DNA of 64,000 nucleotides from an uncultured Candidatus Melainabacteria bacterium (GCA_934693165.1 CAKUUX010000010.1:20381-84380); one strand, 5' to 3'. Shown: positions 34,578 through 43,083, counted from the stretch's first letter. The notes: generated by a model not told the origin, from the sequence alone. Made by a program: numbers and translations.

Positions 34578-35546
34578 CTATAGAACCATTGCCAAAATCA
34601 TTAATACAGTCATTCCTATCTGCATTACGGTCGCCATTTTTTCTTGCAAGCCTGCTCCTTTATAAGCATTTGATGCTTTTTGCGCTGTATGTGCCATAGA
34701 AATTCTATTCAATCTTGTTGATTCGTCATCTTCTTGAAAATCTGTTTGGAATAGTTTGTTTTCAATTCTACTCAATCGTGTATTTACGTCATCATTTTTA
34801 TATCGTTTTTTCAATACAGATTTTTCGATATCATCAAGCGACAATTTTTTATTATTGTTATAATTGCTACCATTATTGTCATAACTGTAATACTGTTGTG
34901 TATTATAATTCCTGTTATAATTTGGTTGATAATCTTCAAAATCTTGATAAGTTGGGTTATCGTCAGAAAATACGTCTTGATAATTTGCTAAATATTTATC
35001 TTCTTCTATCAAAAGGCTTTTCTTTAATCTATCAACCCTTGTGTATAAATCATCAGAAGGATAAATTTGCTTGTAAACTTCTTGTTCAAGTTTTGTAAGT
35101 CTGTTATTGATATCGCTGTTTTTGTATTCTTTTTTGAACACGATTTGTTCCATTGTATCTACTACAGGATAACTTACGCTTGAATCTTCTTTATAAACTG
35201 TAGGTTCTTTTGGAGTTTGTCTATCTGTATAAGAATCAGAATAAGCTGTTTTAGGACTATCATCGGCAAATGTATCAGGTCTTGCTTCTATTTCTTTTCC
35301 TATTAAATCTGCTGATATATCATTTCTTAATTTGTTTAATCGTGTTTTAATGTCACCACTTTTGGCTTCCCCATAAACTGTTTCTTCAAGTCTTTGAAGT
35401 CTGACTTCGTCTTTTTCTTCTGCGTAATCTACGCCATAAAAAGAGTTCTCAATAGGAGTAATTAATGCGCTATATCCACCAAAAGCAAAACTTGGTGAGG
35501 TTGTTAAACATATCATACAAATTAATAACACCCAATAACGTTTCAT
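34578..35546 (-). CDS. Exported protein with three LE..vy/RL repeats
   Basis: A 322-residue protein with an N-terminal signal peptide (residues 1-22, ending SFAF) and a C-terminal membrane helix (about 303-321). Between them a ~45-residue unit occurs three times, each of the form (I/M)E..v.k..Y...D...RL..LE..vy...D...R..RL (starting near residues 32, 132 and 242), separated by polar linkers rich in Tyr, Asn and Asp. The function is not recognised. Similar repeat proteins are, from memory, common in cyanobacteria-related genomes. Confidence 0.7.
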   Translation of the reverse strand: MKRYWVLLICMICLTTSPSFAFGGYSALITPIENSFYGVDYAEEKDEVRLQRLEETVYGEAKSGDIKTRLNKLRNDISADLIGKEIEARPDTFADDSPKTAYSDSYTDRQTPKEPTVYKEDSSVSYPVVDTMEQIVFKKEYKNSDINNRLTKLEQEVYKQIYPSDDLYTRVDRLKKSLLIEEDKYLANYQDVFSDDNPTYQDFEDYQPNYNRNYNTQQYYSYDNNGSNYNNNKKLSLDDIEKSVLKKRYKNDDVNTRLSRIENKLFQTDFQEDDESTRLNRISMAHTAQKASNAYKGAGLQEKMATVMQIGMTVLMILAMVL

Positions 35547-35816
35547 AAGTACCCCTCTTTCCTTTTGAAATGTTAAAGGCTAACATTGTTTTTTTCTATT
35601 AAACAATGTTAGTATATTTTGAATTTGAAATATTAGAGGAAAGTAGTAGGTCTGAGATATTTAGTTTTGAAATTTACTATAGATATACTATAGAAATTTA
35701 ACGAAAATTTATATAATATTAATGTATATTTTGTACAATGATAATTTAGTATAGCAAGTGGACACCACACATTTCTTTAAACGACGGTACTTACGTCGGG
35801 ATTGGAGGTGTTGCTT

Positions 35817-35921
35817 ATGACAACAGTTAAAACGCTAGCCGTTATATTTTATATAATAGCGATTTTGTTCAATAAACAAAAACTAGCGCTTATGATTGCC
35901 GTCTTAGCGCTAGTTTCCTAA
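35817..35921 (+). CDS. 34-residue hydrophobic peptide, candidate type I toxin
   Basis: A short gene with a strong ribosome site (GGAGGTGTTGCTT before ATG). The product starts MTTVKTLAVIFYIIAIL and has two hydrophobic stretches split by NKQK, like single-helix membrane toxins (Fst, TxpA, holin-like toxins beginning MTT..E). A small hairpin CGACG-N7-CGTCG sits just before the ribosome site. The 3' half of the gene contains an 11-bp inverted repeat (35880-35890 with 35906-35916). An antisense promoter faces the gene. It is too short for a family call, and the toxin role is inference from architecture. Confidence 0.6.
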   Translation: MTTVKTLAVIFYIIAILFNKQKLALMIAVLALVS

Positions 35922-35973
35922 ATAAACTAGTAGTGGTGTAAAATTTTAGCTTTCGCTAATTGCCACTTGTTAT
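35872..35973 (-). ncRNA. Predicted antisense RNA (antitoxin candidate)
   Basis: Starting about 7 bases beyond the -10 box at 35980, a leftward transcript would run under the 3' half of the peptide gene. It would meet the hairpin AAACTAGCGCT...AGCGCTAGTTT followed on that strand by TTTTGTTT, a terminator-like end near 35872. Length about 100 bases, and it overlaps the peptide mRNA by roughly 50 coding bases plus 3' untranslated sequence. Confidence 0.55.
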
Positions 35974-35979
35974 GTTTAT

Positions 35980-36008
35980 ATTATAACGTATTTTTTTGTG
36001 GTGTGCAA
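35980..36008 (-). promoter_or_regulatory. Strong sigma-70 promoter directed antisense to the small peptide gene
   Basis: On the minus strand the -35 box TTGCAC (36008-36003) and a perfect -10 box TATAAT (35985-35980) are separated by exactly 17 bases. No protein gene on that strand starts downstream for over 400 bases. Confidence 0.7.
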
Positions 36009-36019
36009 GCCTCTTTCCC

Positions 36020-37288
36020 CTAGCCTTCTTTTGAAATTGTTTTAACAGTTAGTGCATTTGAAAGAGCAATACCACCTTGATTTTGAGGTTTATTTACAAT
36101 TCTTCCGTTTACGTACATAACTGTTGAACCTCCACCGTCAAGGTTCATCGCATTTGTACAGCCCAATTCTTTCATTAAGCTTGATAATTCGTTTAATGTT
36201 AAACCGATTGAACTGTTTTCTCGTCCGTCTACAGCTACTAAAATTAATTTATTATCTGCAGTGTAACCTATTGCAGTTCTTGGGTTTCTGCCACCAATTG
36301 CAAGTAGTTTTTGTTCTTTTGTATCGATAAATCTTTCGCCATTTTTTACTAAATATGGGCCACCACTTATTATGTGTGTTACATTTTGCCAATCAGGATT
36401 TGTATTGATTTCAACTTTTGCTTTTTTCTTTCCGTAAAAAACATTCAATTTGCTTGTTGGACCAACAATTACATAACCATTTTCGGGGATTTCTAATTGG
36501 TTTGCTGAAACTTTTAAAATTTTTCCATCTTCTTGGATTGCAAGTTGCATTCCACCTTTTGGTGAGGGTGGTGCGTATTGTCCCCATTCTGGTGAATATG
36601 CTAATACATAAGTTGATAGCATTCTTGGTTGGTTAATATTATCAATCTTAACTTCTACGTTATTATTAGATTTAATCTTTGCGTCAAGTTGAACCCTAGA
36701 CATACTGAAAGTTGTACCTTCTTTACTTTCAAAAATGCCCATAGCTACTCTATCGTATATAGGACCCGTGTACATTTTTCCGTTAATCATTAAAGTTCCT
36801 AGAGGAACGCCCGTTTGGGGTTTAAAAAATGTTCCGTTGATTGCTACTATTGAATTGTCTTTTTTTGCTATTGTTGAAATACTTCTTTTTGCATTTAATT
36901 TTGTAGATGCTAACTCAGGTTTAATCCTTATATCAGGGTTAATGTTTTGGTTAATCTCCACTACATTTATGCTTACAGGTCGACCTTGGTAATATTTTTT
37001 TAACCTAATATGTTTTATGCCTGTGTCAATGTCATATACAACCCCACCCCTATACTTATTCCTTGCTTGAGTATTGTAATCCTCAATTTCTTTTTCGATA
37101 TTCCTTGTATCAGTTTTTAGTAAAGGTGCAATCGCTGTGTTGTGCGCTAGCAAATCCTTTGCAAGTATAGGCATCCCTTGTATATATGTTGTTGTCAAGG
37201 CTACAATTCCTAATATCGCAGCCATACCAACCCCTCGGACTATCGTCTTCGGCAATTTCGGCTGTAGGGGTAAAAGTAATGATTCCAT
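36020..37288 (-). CDS. Phosphodiester glycosidase family protein
   Basis: A 422-residue protein with an N-terminal membrane anchor or signal (about residues 18-40) and a NAGPA-type phosphodiester glycosidase domain (PF09992). Family blocks are VAINGTFF near 150, GPIYDRVAMGIF, GGRNPRTAIGYT and the C-terminal ELGCTNAMNLDGGGSTVMYVNGR. These proteins act outside the cytoplasm on sugar phosphodiesters, probably on exopolysaccharide or cell-wall material. The 200 bases upstream to comEC contain no gene. Confidence 0.92.
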   Translation of the reverse strand: MESLLLPLQPKLPKTIVRGVGMAAILGIVALTTTYIQGMPILAKDLLAHNTAIAPLLKTDTRNIEKEIEDYNTQARNKYRGGVVYDIDTGIKHIRLKKYYQGRPVSINVVEINQNINPDIRIKPELASTKLNAKRSISTIAKKDNSIVAINGTFFKPQTGVPLGTLMINGKMYTGPIYDRVAMGIFESKEGTTFSMSRVQLDAKIKSNNNVEVKIDNINQPRMLSTYVLAYSPEWGQYAPPSPKGGMQLAIQEDGKILKVSANQLEIPENGYVIVGPTSKLNVFYGKKKAKVEINTNPDWQNVTHIISGGPYLVKNGERFIDTKEQKLLAIGGRNPRTAIGYTADNKLILVAVDGRENSSIGLTLNELSSLMKELGCTNAMNLDGGGSTVMYVNGRIVNKPQNQGGIALSNALTVKTISKEG

Positions 37289-37485
37289 TTGAACACCATA
37301 AGATTACAGTACTACTTACTGGAAACACCTTTTTGTTTAAAGAGTGGTCGCTGGGGAATAACACTCTCAACCGAGTCTCATTCGGTAAAATCTTTTTAAC
37401 TTCTTCTACTATTATTATAACACATGTTAAAATAGCTCTCAACCCCAGTAATAACAATGGTTTTACAAATCTTAATAGTGTTTTT

Positions 37486-39861
37486 TTACACTTCTTTTTC
37501 TAATTTTTCTATATATTTTTTCTTATCTCTATCAAAGGTTAAAACCTTGTATGTATAGCCATTTGAAACTATTTTGATAGAATTATTTTTATCTGTTCTG
37601 TATAAATTAGTATTTTTTAGTTGATTTAGAGTAACTGGATTTGGATGTCCAAATTTGTTTATACCAGTTGAAATTATTGCTGTTTCTGTATTTAGAATTT
37701 TTAGGGTATTTGTATTTATTACACTTTTTGCTCCGTGGTGCCCAACTTTTAAAACTTGAGCTTTTGTTATTTCTTTTGGAAGGTTTTCCATTGAAGCGTC
37801 ACCCATCATTAAGATGTTTAAATTTTTAACATTAATTAAAGCGATAATTGAATTTTCGTTATCGTTTTTGCTAAGGGATTTTTTATATGTTGTTATTTTG
37901 AAATTGTCTTCTTTGTAGATAATGTCGTTGTTTTGAGCAATTTTGACGTTTTTATTTTTTATGCGTTTATAAATTTCTTTTGAAGTATAGCTTTTATCGT
38001 TAAAAGTATTTATGTAAACTGTTTTTATCTTCGCATAATCAAGTATGTCTGATGCGCCACCAGAATGGTCATTATCAAAGTGAGTTATAATTAAACCTTC
38101 TATATTTTTTATGCCTTTATCCTTCAAGTACTTTATTATTATTGACATTGCTTGTGAGTTTCCACCATTATAACCACTTTTACCTGTATCAATTATAAAA
38201 TATTTATTCTTTGGTGTTTTTATTAAAAATGAATCAGCATTTTGCACATCAAATGTTATTAGTTCAAAATTTTTGCTAGGAATATTTATACAGCTAACTA
38301 ATAAAATAGTCACCAATCCTAATGTACTGAAAACAGTTCTTTTGCTTCTGTATTCACTATTTAGCATCAATACACACATCATTACAATAATGTAGTAAAT
38401 TATGATTTGAAAAACGCTAGGGTGGGTTGTTATAAAAATTGAATGACTTAGGCTTCCAAAAGAATCCGAAATCCATACAATAATCGTTAAAAGTGGATTT
38501 AGAATTATATCTGTATATTTACAAATAAAATCAGCTATTGGTTTAAATATAGATAGTACAGAACTCATAAATCCTAAAAAGCTTACAATTGAAAGAACGG
38601 GTACTGTCAAAATATTTGCAAAAATTGAATAAGTACTGATTGTGTTGAAATAAAACATTTGTAGTGGTATAACCCAAATTTGAGCAATAATAGGAATACC
38701 AATTGCAGAACTTAGCCACTGAGGAGTATTTTTAAATTTTTCAAAAATGCTATCTGCACTTACTAAAAGTCCAAATGTCACAAGAAATGATAATTGAAAG
38801 CTAACATTATTGATATATGCAGGGTTATAAATTAGCATTATCAGTGCAACAAGTGATAATAATGCAACACTGTGAGTATCTCTATTTATGAGCTTACCTA
38901 TCAAGATAAAGATAAGCATAAAGGCTGCTCTGATTACACTTGCTCCAAGTCCTGTCATAAGTGCGTAAAGTATTATCATAAATATTCCTGATACAAGAAT
39001 AATTTTGAAAGGTACTTTTAGTTTGTTTAATATCCAGTACCAAAATCCATAAATAAAAGCTACATTCATTCCTGACGCTGCAAGGATATGTAATAATCCT
39101 GAATTGATAAACGAAGTTTTAATAAACTCTGGAGGGCTCACTGCGTCATCTCCAAAAACTATTCCTCCTAAAATTTCCGTATTAGGGTATTTTAAATATT
39201 TTGAATGTGTGTCTATAATTCTTATTCTCAAATCATTCAAGTTTTGCAAAAATTTTGTAAGAAAAGTCTTTTTGTGTTCAATTGGTAAAATATCGTTTTT
39301 ATCTGCGTAAAAAACAGTGTGTGTATCAAAATTCTTTAGGTAGTTTGCATAATCAAATTGAGAGGGGTTTCCTGCTTTGATAGGGGCTCTTAAAGAACCT
39401 TTAATCTTGTAATAATCATGTATCCTTAAATCGTTGTTTTGATAATTTTTTATTGATACAAAAGTGTTTGCCTTTAGTTTTTTTACATTTTTATCATTTA
39501 CATTTAGCTCTTCAACTTGAAAATAAAATTTTGTATTATAATCTCCAACTTTTGGAATACTTTTTATCTGTCCAGAAATTTCACATTTTACAGGTGTATA
39601 TTTTACTAACTCATCGCTATTTTTTATTTGCGCAACACAATTAAAATATCCTGCATAAAAAATAAAAGTCCAAAATAAAAGTAATTTAGGTGAAATTAAA
39701 TTTTTTGCTAAAAAGAGAATAAAAATTCCAGTAACAATAAACGCAAAGATAATTGAAGCTTTAGTAAAAAATGCATAAAGCCCTAAAATATACACAAATG
39801 TTGTGAAAAACATGATTACGTTTTTGTTTTGAAATGTTTCGGCTAAAAAATTTTTCCCCAT
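37486..39861 (-). CDS. comEC: DNA uptake channel ComEC/Rec2
   Basis: A 791-residue protein with N-terminal membrane helices and an OB-like domain (KCEISGQIKSIPKVGDY), the central competence domain (GLLHILAASGMNVAFIYGF, GLGASVIRAAFMLIFILIGKL) and a C-terminal metallo-beta-lactamase-like domain with the metal motif THFDNDHSGG and VGHHGAKS. It transports single-stranded DNA across the inner membrane in natural transformation. Complete length with all three domains. No other competence genes are in the window. Confidence 0.95.
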   Translation of the reverse strand: MGKNFLAETFQNKNVIMFFTTFVYILGLYAFFTKASIIFAFIVTGIFILFLAKNLISPKLLLFWTFIFYAGYFNCVAQIKNSDELVKYTPVKCEISGQIKSIPKVGDYNTKFYFQVEELNVNDKNVKKLKANTFVSIKNYQNNDLRIHDYYKIKGSLRAPIKAGNPSQFDYANYLKNFDTHTVFYADKNDILPIEHKKTFLTKFLQNLNDLRIRIIDTHSKYLKYPNTEILGGIVFGDDAVSPPEFIKTSFINSGLLHILAASGMNVAFIYGFWYWILNKLKVPFKIILVSGIFMIILYALMTGLGASVIRAAFMLIFILIGKLINRDTHSVALLSLVALIMLIYNPAYINNVSFQLSFLVTFGLLVSADSIFEKFKNTPQWLSSAIGIPIIAQIWVIPLQMFYFNTISTYSIFANILTVPVLSIVSFLGFMSSVLSIFKPIADFICKYTDIILNPLLTIIVWISDSFGSLSHSIFITTHPSVFQIIIYYIIVMMCVLMLNSEYRSKRTVFSTLGLVTILLVSCINIPSKNFELITFDVQNADSFLIKTPKNKYFIIDTGKSGYNGGNSQAMSIIIKYLKDKGIKNIEGLIITHFDNDHSGGASDILDYAKIKTVYINTFNDKSYTSKEIYKRIKNKNVKIAQNNDIIYKEDNFKITTYKKSLSKNDNENSIIALINVKNLNILMMGDASMENLPKEITKAQVLKVGHHGAKSVINTNTLKILNTETAIISTGINKFGHPNPVTLNQLKNTNLYRTDKNNSIKIVSNGYTYKVLTFDRDKKKYIEKLEKEV

Positions 39862-39930
39862 AATTTAATTTTATGAAAAACTCAATTTGAACCATAGTTT
39901 TATTAAGTTTTGTTAACGTAAACTAGATTT

Positions 39931-39945
39931 GTTACAATTGTTTAC
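39931..39945. promoter_or_regulatory. 15-bp motif shared with 27220-27234
   Basis: GTTACAATTGTTTAC, matching the reverse complement of the 27.2 kb motif at 14 of 15 positions. It lies between the divergent comEC and 40076 genes, about 80 bases upstream of the sigma-28-like promoter. Confidence 0.4.
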
Positions 39946-39950
39946 AAAAT

Positions 39951-39981
39951 CTCATGATGCTTTATTTAAGCACATCATGAG
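39951..39981. promoter_or_regulatory. Inverted repeat between comEC and the 40 kb gene
   Basis: CTCATGATG and CATCATGAG form a perfect 9-bp inverted repeat with a 13-base centre that can pair further (CTT/AAG). There is no T tract, so an operator or mRNA leader structure is more likely than a terminator. Confidence 0.4.
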
Positions 39982-40024
39982 TCTAAGTTGTAGGTTTAGC
40001 ATGGGTTTTGAGGTTTTTGAGTAC

Positions 40025-40052
40025 TAAAGTTCTAAGGCAAATGTGTCGATAA
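40025..40052 (+). promoter_or_regulatory. Sigma-28 (FliA)-like promoter
   Basis: TAAAGTTC at 40025-40032, a 12-base spacer, then GTCGATAA at 40045-40052, differing from GCCGATAA in one base. It lies 24 bases upstream of the start codon at 40076. Confidence 0.78.
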
Positions 40053-40075
40053 GACGAAAGGAAAGGAAAAAAGTA

Positions 40076-41182
40076 ATGGGATTAGCAGCATCACAAGCAA
40101 GACTTTTAACATTGCAATCAAGAATGAACGATCTTGAATTGCGTTGTATGCAATTGTCTAATGAACAAATTACTAATTCTATCAAAACTGCTAACCTTTC
40201 TATTCAATACAATAAGAAATTAGAAGCAGCAAATGCTATTGGTGCAAATATAATAACAACAAATAATACAAGGGCTGGTTCATCTTCAACAACTTCAAAT
40301 ACTTTGAAGTTCAATAATAAGGGTACTTATGTTGATTTGAACTACAATATGTTGAAACAATTAGGCTATGATATTGCTCCTGCAGGCACTTCTGGTAGAG
40401 AAGCTGTTACTCAAAAAACAACTGAAACAGCTGTTGCAGGTGGTACTTACGATAAGGCGACTGGCAAATGGACTATGCCAACAACAGTTGATGAATTTGC
40501 TAAATTAATGATGGCTGCTGGTTGTGCAGATGCTTATGTTGATTCAAGTAATACTTTGAATATGACTAAGTATTTGGATGAAAATGGTAATATAGATGAA
40601 GGTGGTAATGCAAACTCTCCTCTTTACTGGGCTAATAGATTTGCTAAAAAACCTGTTGCAAAGGAAGATGCTACTACTAATGAGGCTACTGAAATTGAAT
40701 TTGATAAAGCTAAATTGACAAAACTTTTAGGTTCAGCTCCTGTTGAAGCAGGTTCAACTCAAACAACCGAAAATGTTGTATCTTATGAATACGATACAAA
40801 TGATATTATTGATGAAGCTAAACAAAATGCTCAAGCTTTAATTGAAGGACTTATGAATGGTTCTATCGGTATCTTCAAAGAGGGTTACCAAGTTTCACTA
40901 GATCAAGTTGGTGTTGAAAAATTAGAAGTTGTTGATAACACTACAAACTGGTCTGAAACATCATTTATTCAAACATTAGATTATTCTGCTAGAGATAACG
41001 CAAGACAAGAAGCTCAATCTTGGTTTGATTCTCAAACAGCTATTCTTTCAAGAGAAGAAAAAGTTATTGAAATCAAGAAAAAATCAGCTGATACTGAATA
41101 CCAAGCTGCTACTACAGAATACGAATCAGTTAAACAGTTAATTTCTGACAATTCAGAAAGAAGTTTCTCAATCTGGAGTTAA
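40076..41182 (+). CDS. MGLAASQAR-type protein, sigma-28-controlled, probably surface or exported
   Basis: A 368-residue protein beginning MGLAASQARLLTLQSRMNDL, with no Sec signal peptide. Residues 1-60 and the last ~80 residues (SREEKVIEIKKKSADTEYQA ... QLISDNSERSFSIWS) are helical. The middle is polar and Thr/Asn-rich. Helical ends around a variable middle recall flagellin- and hook-type subunits, and the promoter supports flagellar coregulation. The start is ATG 40076 (AGGAAAGG upstream). A GTG 11 codons earlier lies within the promoter. Proteins with the same first residues occur, as I recall, in several copies in Gastranaerophilales. The function is not known. Confidence 0.75.
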   Translation: MGLAASQARLLTLQSRMNDLELRCMQLSNEQITNSIKTANLSIQYNKKLEAANAIGANIITTNNTRAGSSSTTSNTLKFNNKGTYVDLNYNMLKQLGYDIAPAGTSGREAVTQKTTETAVAGGTYDKATGKWTMPTTVDEFAKLMMAAGCADAYVDSSNTLNMTKYLDENGNIDEGGNANSPLYWANRFAKKPVAKEDATTNEATEIEFDKAKLTKLLGSAPVEAGSTQTTENVVSYEYDTNDIIDEAKQNAQALIEGLMNGSIGIFKEGYQVSLDQVGVEKLEVVDNTTNWSETSFIQTLDYSARDNARQEAQSWFDSQTAILSREEKVIEIKKKSADTEYQAATTEYESVKQLISDNSERSFSIWS

Positions 41183-41184
41183 GA

Positions 41185-42051
41185 TTAAGACTTAAATAAG
41201 TTTTTTCTTATAAAGTTTTTAATTCTTATATGGATTGGATTTTTAGGAGGCATTGAGATTGGGTAAATTCCTTCTCTTAGTTTTTCTAAACCTTCTTTGT
41301 TGTATTCGATTTCTGTATAATATTCTTTGAATAAGTTTAAGTAATATTCGTAGCTTTCAGGACTTTTTCTATACAATAATCCGTTAAAATAAGCCATATT
41401 TTTTATGGAGTCTTCAGATGTAAACATTGTTGGCTTTGCACCGTGATAATGTAAAATTACAGCGTTTTTATCTATTCCCCAATATATTTTATGGTTAAAT
41501 TTGAAATCTAATTTAGTATTTTTGTTTCCATAATATAATTGATAAGCTGTTTGATCCCAAGTTACTAATCGCCATAGGTTCCATTTTATAAATCTACAAA
41601 AACCTTTGTATGATTTGCGTAAATTTTTGATATTCATGAACATAACGCCAGTATTAAAGGTTTTCCAGTCATTTTTATCAACCTCTGGTGTGCAAGCAAA
41701 ATATTCTGGTTTTTGAAGTTCAACATCTTTCAAAAATATTACATCGCAATCCGTATAAAGCACATAATCATCTTCTTGTTCAATCATTGGAATATCGCAT
41801 CTTAGATATGCTCCAGAAGATATTTTTAGTTCGTTTCCTTTGTATTTTTTTTTCAAAATAGGATACAAATTACTTTTATGATAAATAACTTTAACATCTT
41901 TTTCTTCAAGCCATTGAGTTAATGCATTTGGCTTTCCATCAAAGATAAAATGAGGTTCAAGAGTGGTATTTTTTATAGCAGAAAGAACTGCGACCTTGAT
42001 TAAAGGTTCGTATTCTTTAGACTCTGAATTACAAGCAAAATACCACTTCAT
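41185..42051 (-). CDS. Glycosyltransferase family 8 protein
   Basis: A 288-residue GT8-type enzyme. The metal-binding DxD is in VLYTDCDVIFLKD (near residue 100), later blocks are FNTGVMFMNIKNLRK and WDQTAYQLYY, and the C-terminal HYHGAKP is the usual GT8 histidine motif. It would transfer glucose or galactose in surface polysaccharide synthesis. It ends two bases from galE's stop region and follows galE in one leftward operon, matching the supply of UDP-galactose. Confidence 0.88.
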   Translation of the reverse strand: MKWYFACNSESKEYEPLIKVAVLSAIKNTTLEPHFIFDGKPNALTQWLEEKDVKVIYHKSNLYPILKKKYKGNELKISSGAYLRCDIPMIEQEDDYVLYTDCDVIFLKDVELQKPEYFACTPEVDKNDWKTFNTGVMFMNIKNLRKSYKGFCRFIKWNLWRLVTWDQTAYQLYYGNKNTKLDFKFNHKIYWGIDKNAVILHYHGAKPTMFTSEDSIKNMAYFNGLLYRKSPESYEYYLNLFKEYYTEIEYNKEGLEKLREGIYPISMPPKNPIHIRIKNFIRKNLFKS

Positions 42052-42052
42052 A

Positions 42053-43036
42053 TTATCTTAATTTCTTTTCCCATTTATACGCTGTTTTTATACTATCTTC
42101 TAACGAATGAGCAGGTTTCCATCCTAGTAGAAGTTTAGCTTTAGTTGAATTTGCACAAAGTTTTTCTGTATCACCCTTTCTTCGTTCAACATATTTAACA
42201 GGAATTTTTTTACCTATAACTTTTTCGCAGGTTTCAAAAATTTCTTTTACGCTAATACCTTTTTCACTTCCTAAATTAAAAGTTTCAGATTTGTTTTCGT
42301 GGTTTAGGTATTTGTATGCAAGCAAATGAGCATTTGCTAGGTCATTTACGTCTACATAATCTCTAATGCATGTTCCATCAGGTGTGTCATAATCATTTCC
42401 AAAAATTTTAAATTCGGTATCTTTTACAAGACTTACTCTTAGAATGTTTGGAATTACATGCGTTTCGGGCATGTGCCATTCACCTATGTTAGAATTTTCT
42501 TCGCAACCAATTACATTGAAATATCTTAAAATGATTGATTTTATGTTGTAGTTTTTATCATAATCTGCTAGTTTTTTTTCAATTATTAATTTTGATTCAC
42601 CGTAAGGATTTACAGGGTTTTGTGGGTGTTTTTCATCAATTGGAATATATTGAGGTTCACCATAAGTTGCGCAAGATGACGAGAATACAATTTTATTCAC
42701 ATTATGTTCTCTCATTGCGTTTAATAAGTTCAAAGTTCCATTTACATTATTTGTATAATACTTTTCTGGATTTTGCACGCTTTCTTCAATTCTTATATAA
42801 CCTGCAAAATGGATTACTGCATCAATTTCGTATTTATCAAAAACTTTATTTATATCTTCAAAGTTTTTTAAATCTCCTTGTTCAAAAGTAACATTGCCTT
42901 GTGCTTTTAAAAAATCAACTGTTTCAATATGCCCGTTTTCAAGATTATCAAAAATTACAACACTAAAATTGTTTTTTAAAAATTCTAATGCTGTATGACT
43001 CCCAATATATCCTGCGCCACCTGTGATTAAAATCAA
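42053..43036 (-). CDS. galE: UDP-glucose 4-epimerase
   Basis: A 327-residue short-chain dehydrogenase-type epimerase. NAD-binding GGAGYIGSH is at residues 6-14, the catalytic pair is YGESK (about 146-150, YxxxK), with Ser in FSSSCATYG and the C-terminal NLGSEKGISVKEI block. It interconverts UDP-glucose and UDP-galactose. The start is TTG (43036) because the nearest ribosome site AAGGAGC lies 7 bases before it and residues 1-4 (ILIT) are needed for the first strand. That ribosome site is inside a strong hairpin. Confidence 0.93.
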   Translation of the reverse strand: MILITGGAGYIGSHTALEFLKNNFSVVIFDNLENGHIETVDFLKAQGNVTFEQGDLKNFEDINKVFDKYEIDAVIHFAGYIRIEESVQNPEKYYTNNVNGTLNLLNAMREHNVNKIVFSSSCATYGEPQYIPIDEKHPQNPVNPYGESKLIIEKKLADYDKNYNIKSIILRYFNVIGCEENSNIGEWHMPETHVIPNILRVSLVKDTEFKIFGNDYDTPDGTCIRDYVDVNDLANAHLLAYKYLNHENKSETFNLGSEKGISVKEIFETCEKVIGKKIPVKYVERRKGDTEKLCANSTKAKLLLGWKPAHSLEDSIKTAYKWEKKLR

Positions 43037-43037
43037 A

Positions 43038-43083
43038 ACAAAGCTCCTTTTGTACTAATTTTGTACAAAATAAGGAGCTTTGT
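43038..43083 (-). terminator. Hairpin overlapping the galE ribosome site
   Basis: ACAAAGCTCCTT + TTGTAC pairs with GTACAA + AAGGAGCTTTGT (18 bp with one 3-base bulge). On the minus strand its 3' arm contains the AAGGAG ribosome site of galE and is followed by TTTTGATTTT. It can be the terminator of the gene at 43112 and a translation-blocking element for galE at once. Confidence 0.65.

Larger units (their letters stand above)
35547..36019. other. Type I toxin-antitoxin-like locus region
   Basis: A 470-base gap that holds the 34-codon hydrophobic peptide gene at 35817, an antisense promoter and RNA, and several pairing elements. The 5' leader words CAAGTGG (35755-35761) and ACACCAC (35762-35768) are complementary to CCACTTG (35963-35969) and GTGGTGT (35933-35939) beyond the stop codon. 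The region 35547-35740 is very AT-rich with no gene seen. Confidence 0.6.

Noticed and set aside
37289..37485. Gene or riboswitch in the glycosidase-comEC gap
   Set aside because: Short open frames there have no ribosome site and no recognisable RNA core. The AACCGAGT/ACTCATTCGGT pairing is too short to call.
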